DNA from: Bacteroidales bacterium UBA5219
Lineage (GTDB): Bacteria > Bacteroidota > Bacteroidia > Bacteroidales > ML635J-15
NCBI GenBank assembly: GCA_002412425.1
Contig: DHVB01000078.1
Span: 118,225-126,042, forward strand
DNA: 7,818 nt
Direction of reading: 5' to 3'
The position numbers and the translations under genes were made by a program. Positions 6,029 to 7,818 of the stretch are shown here, one piece after another. Position 1 is the first letter of the stretch. Every line of letters begins with the position of its first letter. The notes below the pieces were generated by a model. It did no database searches. It was not told where the DNA came from and saw only the letters and a program-made list of their open reading frames with translations.

Positions 6029-7811
6029 TTTTAAAAGTTCCGCTTCCTTTCACAGTACTAAGTCTAAGCATATACATTCCGTGTTTGAGGGCAGAAACAT
6101 TTATAATAGTTTCAGTATTGTCCACATTTGTTTTATTTATCATCAATCTGCCAAGTGCATCATATAGTTCGTAGCTTATAATTTTGCTATCGCTAACAAT
6201 GTTTAGAACATCATTTGCAGGGTTTGGAAATATTTCTGCTGCTAAGAGCGAAATTTCTATTTCTTCAATTCCCACAGTAGAGGTTAGTGTAACTTGGATA
6301 TTCCAATTGTATTTGTAACCATTAGAAAGAATATCTTTTAGTTCCACCCATTTATCTTCTGTTAGCTTTTTGCTGTAATACCAATCACCTTTTCCATCAA
6401 CAACAGTATTTTCAGATGCTCCTGCAGGACAGCCAGCTACTTTCGGTATAACTTCGTAGCCTACCCAGTAGTCGCCAGATGTTATTTGTAGCGGGTTGTT
6501 AAGTGTATAAGTATTCCAGCGATGTGTTGCCCAACCAGCGGGTGCACTTGTTAATAATTGTCCTGGTGTAGTATCAGTTCCTTGTCCAAAGATTTTTATA
6601 ACAATATTTGGTGTTAAGTAAGCTTCAACAGTATCAATAAAATATCTAATACTTGTAATTTTGTAGTCATTGTAATAGTCAGCTAATTCATCGTTGGTTA
6701 GTCTTATTGCTGCAATAATTGTGTGTGGTTTGCCCATCATTCCTATAGATAGGTCATTGTAGCCATCATCATAATGTACTACAAGGTCAGGGTTTATTGG
6801 CTCTATTGTTACTGTTTTGGATTCTTCGGCAAAACAAATTTCTGCATTCATATTGTTAAAATAACGTACCACAACAGCTAAGTTATGACTACCTTTTGAA
6901 AGTACTGGCGTTGTCCAATTATTTATAGAAGAGTTATTACTATTGCCAATTTTGTTATTATTATCATAAAAATCAAAGGTAAAATAAAAACACCCTTCGG
7001 GCAAGTCTTCTTGTTGTGGATTTGTCCATTCTAATTTTACTGTATTATCTTCGTTTACTGTTGCACTAAGTCCATAAACAGGTTCGCAACTAATACCATC
7101 GTACAGCCATATAGTTTCATGAGTATCGGCAAAGCAAATAATATTATTATTGTTGTCGAAATAGCGTATTCTAACTTTTAATGTATGTTCCCAGTTTGAA
7201 AGTTTACCACTTGTCCATGATGTTAAATTGTTTTCATTACTTTCACCTATTTTAACGCTTCCATCATAAAACTCAAAATTAAAGTGAGAACAGCCGTTTG
7301 GCAATTCATTTGCTTCTGGATTAGTCCATTCTAAACTAACTGTATTGTCGCCGTTGTCTGTTACACTAAGTGCTGAAACAGGTGGGCAAACTGGAATTTC
7401 AGGAATGTCAGCCTCCACGTATATTACTTCAGTATAACATATATTTTCAGTAAAATTTTTCCAATACGATATTGACACGCCTAGAGAGTGTATATCAGGT
7501 TCAAATATATTTGTTTTCCACGAAGTTAAGCTGTCAATTCCGCAACCACCAAGTTCCGTGTATCCGTTGAAAAAAGTAAAATATACATCTCCATCACAAT
7601 CGTTGGGAAATTCGTTTTGCGGAGGATTAGTCCAGCTTAGAGTTACGCTATTATCGGAATTTACTGTTGCATTAAGGTTGCTAATAGTTGGACAAGAACT
7701 ATTTATATATTCAATACGTATTTTTGGCAAAAAGTTAGAAGCTGTACCATTGTGATTATACTCGTATGCACTACCATAAATATGTCTTGAAATATTATAC
7801 CAAGTTGCGTT
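6015..7811 (-). CDS. Paralogous T9SS-exported surface protein, 3' part only (5' end broken or outside the window)
   Basis: The homologous frame can be followed from 7811 down to the TAA at 6015-6017 (598 codons). No ATG or GTG lies in the first 350 or so codons; a TTG at 7728-7730 falls inside the conserved FLPKIRIEY strand and is not a believable start. The first roughly 40 residues (NATWYNISRHIYG to IRIEYINSS) match residues 169-201 of the neighbouring adhesin (NISRH, FLPK, EY), the end of its N-terminal domain. Counting from the TTG, Cys-framed Fn3-like modules lie at 13-110, 115-209 and 215-310, an accessory beta-sandwich at 315-485 and a T9SS tail at 492-571. There are no J domains and no signal peptide. 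The product would be a secreted surface protein of unknown ligand if its 5' part is intact; two stop codons at 7812-7817 argue against an uninterrupted gene. Confidence 0.85.
   Translation of the reverse strand, partial: NATWYNISRHIYGSAYEYNHNGTASNFLPKIRIEYINSSCPTISNLNATVNSDNSVTLSWTNPPQNEFPNDCDGDVYFTFFNGYTELGGCGIDSLTSWKTNIFEPDIHSLGVSISYWKNFTENICYTEVIYVEADIPEIPVCPPVSALSVTDNGDNTVSLEWTNPEANELPNGCSHFNFEFYDGSVKIGESNENNLTSWTSGKLSNWEHTLKVRIRYFDNNNNIICFADTHETIWLYDGISCEPVYGLSATVNEDNTVKLEWTNPQQEDLPEGCFYFTFDFYDNNNKIGNSNNSSINNWTTPVLSKGSHNLAVVVRYFNNMNAEICFAEESKTVTIEPINPDLVVHYDDGYNDLSIGMMGKPHTIIAAIRLTNDELADYYNDYKITSIRYFIDTVEAYLTPNIVIKIFGQGTDTTPGQLLTSAPAGWATHRWNTYTLNNPLQITSGDYWVGYEVIPKVAGCPAGASENTVVDGKGDWYYSKKLTEDKWVELKDILSNGYKYNWNIQVTLTSTVGIEEIEISLLAAEIFPNPANDVLNIVSDSKIISYELYDALGRLMINKTNVDNTETIINVSALKHGMYMLRLSTVKGSGTFKIIKN
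6018..6257 (-). other. T9SS C-terminal sorting domain, copy 2
   Basis: This has the same landmarks as copy 1: FPNPANDVLNI, SYELYDALGR and LKHGMYMLRL, ending in TFKIIKN. The DNA of 6151-6212 matches 227-288 at 59 of 62 positions, and 6061-6086 matches 137-162 exactly. Confidence 0.93.
6276..6788 (-). other. Accessory beta-sandwich domain, copy 2
   Basis: This runs from VVHYDDGYNDLS to YNWNIQVTLTS. It shares AAIRLTNDELA, YYNDYKIT, IVIKIFGQG, PLQITSGDYWVGYEV and KGDWYY with copy 1. It carries an insertion rich in Gly and Ala (VAGCPAGASENTV) before KGDWYY. It lies directly before the sorting tail here, unlike copy 1. Confidence 0.75.
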
Positions 7812-7817
7812 CTATTA
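7812..7817 (-). pseudogene. Two adjacent in-frame stops interrupting the paralogue's homologous frame
   Basis: On the minus strand the frame reads TAA (7817-7815), TAG (7814-7812), then N-A-T-W-Y-N-I-S-R-H. The last five residues match the adhesin's NISRH, so homology reaches within a few codons of the stops. In another frame the same bases read I-I-E-R-N-L-V before a stop, so a one-base loss near 7797-7803 could restore a continuous protein. Too little sequence remains to prove which frame is right. Confidence 0.55.
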
Positions 7818-7818
7818 T

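Noticed and set aside
7728..7730. TTG as the real start of the paralogue
   Set aside because: It lies inside the conserved FLPK strand, has no signal peptide after it, and homology continues upstream to 7811. A T9SS client needs a signal peptide.
7558..7755. Plus-strand ORF opposite the start of the paralogue fragment
   Set aside because: It is a shadow of a Cys-framed module, similar in sequence to the shadow opposite the matching module of the adhesin.
1..7818. A new defence, secretion or biosynthetic system
   Set aside because: Only two structural surface-protein genes are present. No catalytic, transport or nucleic-acid-binding domain is visible on either strand.

Overview
This window holds two large secreted, surface-type proteins, both on the minus strand. 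It looks like a Bacteroidota genome, most likely Bacteroidales. The evidence is: both proteins end in a type IX secretion (T9SS, Por) C-terminal sorting domain; the full-length one closely resembles the haemagglutinin/adhesin part of Porphyromonas gingivalis HagA and the gingipains; the DNA is AT-rich (about one third G+C by eye); and there is no Shine-Dalgarno sequence before the only complete start codon. No species can be assigned from the sequence alone.

Layout, left to right. Positions 28-60 hold a strong rho-independent terminator for the minus-strand gene to its right. Positions 88-5457 encode an intact 1789-residue modular adhesin. Its order is signal peptide, N-terminal beta-rich domain, a Cys-framed Fn3-like module, three consecutive Fn3 domains each carrying an inserted cleaved-adhesin/choice-of-anchor-J domain, an accessory beta-sandwich, another Cys-framed module, a fourth nested Fn3/J unit, two more Cys-framed modules, and the T9SS tail. 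Positions 5458-6014 are non-coding: AT-rich next to the adhesin start, then a patchwork of small direct and inverted repeats that looks like accumulated dispersed intergenic elements. Positions 6015-7811 encode the 3' part of a paralogue: the end of the same N-terminal domain, three Cys-framed modules, the same accessory beta-sandwich and a nearly identical T9SS tail, with no J domains. Its homologous reading frame runs into two in-frame stop codons at 7812-7817, at the right edge. That gene is therefore either broken, frameshifted, or affected by a sequence error.

Both products are expected to be exported by Sec, cross the outer membrane by T9SS, lose the C-terminal tail and be anchored on the surface or released. 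Neither has a protease or other catalytic domain that I can see, so adhesion is the inferred role. The ligand (host protein, haem/erythrocyte, glycan or another bacterium) cannot be read from the sequence. The pair looks like a duplicated family with reshuffled modules. The tail DNA has been kept almost identical, while the accessory domain has diverged mainly at synonymous positions. I found no RNA gene, CRISPR array, insertion sequence or clear novel system. The most unusual parts are the repeat-rich spacer and the broken frame at the right edge.
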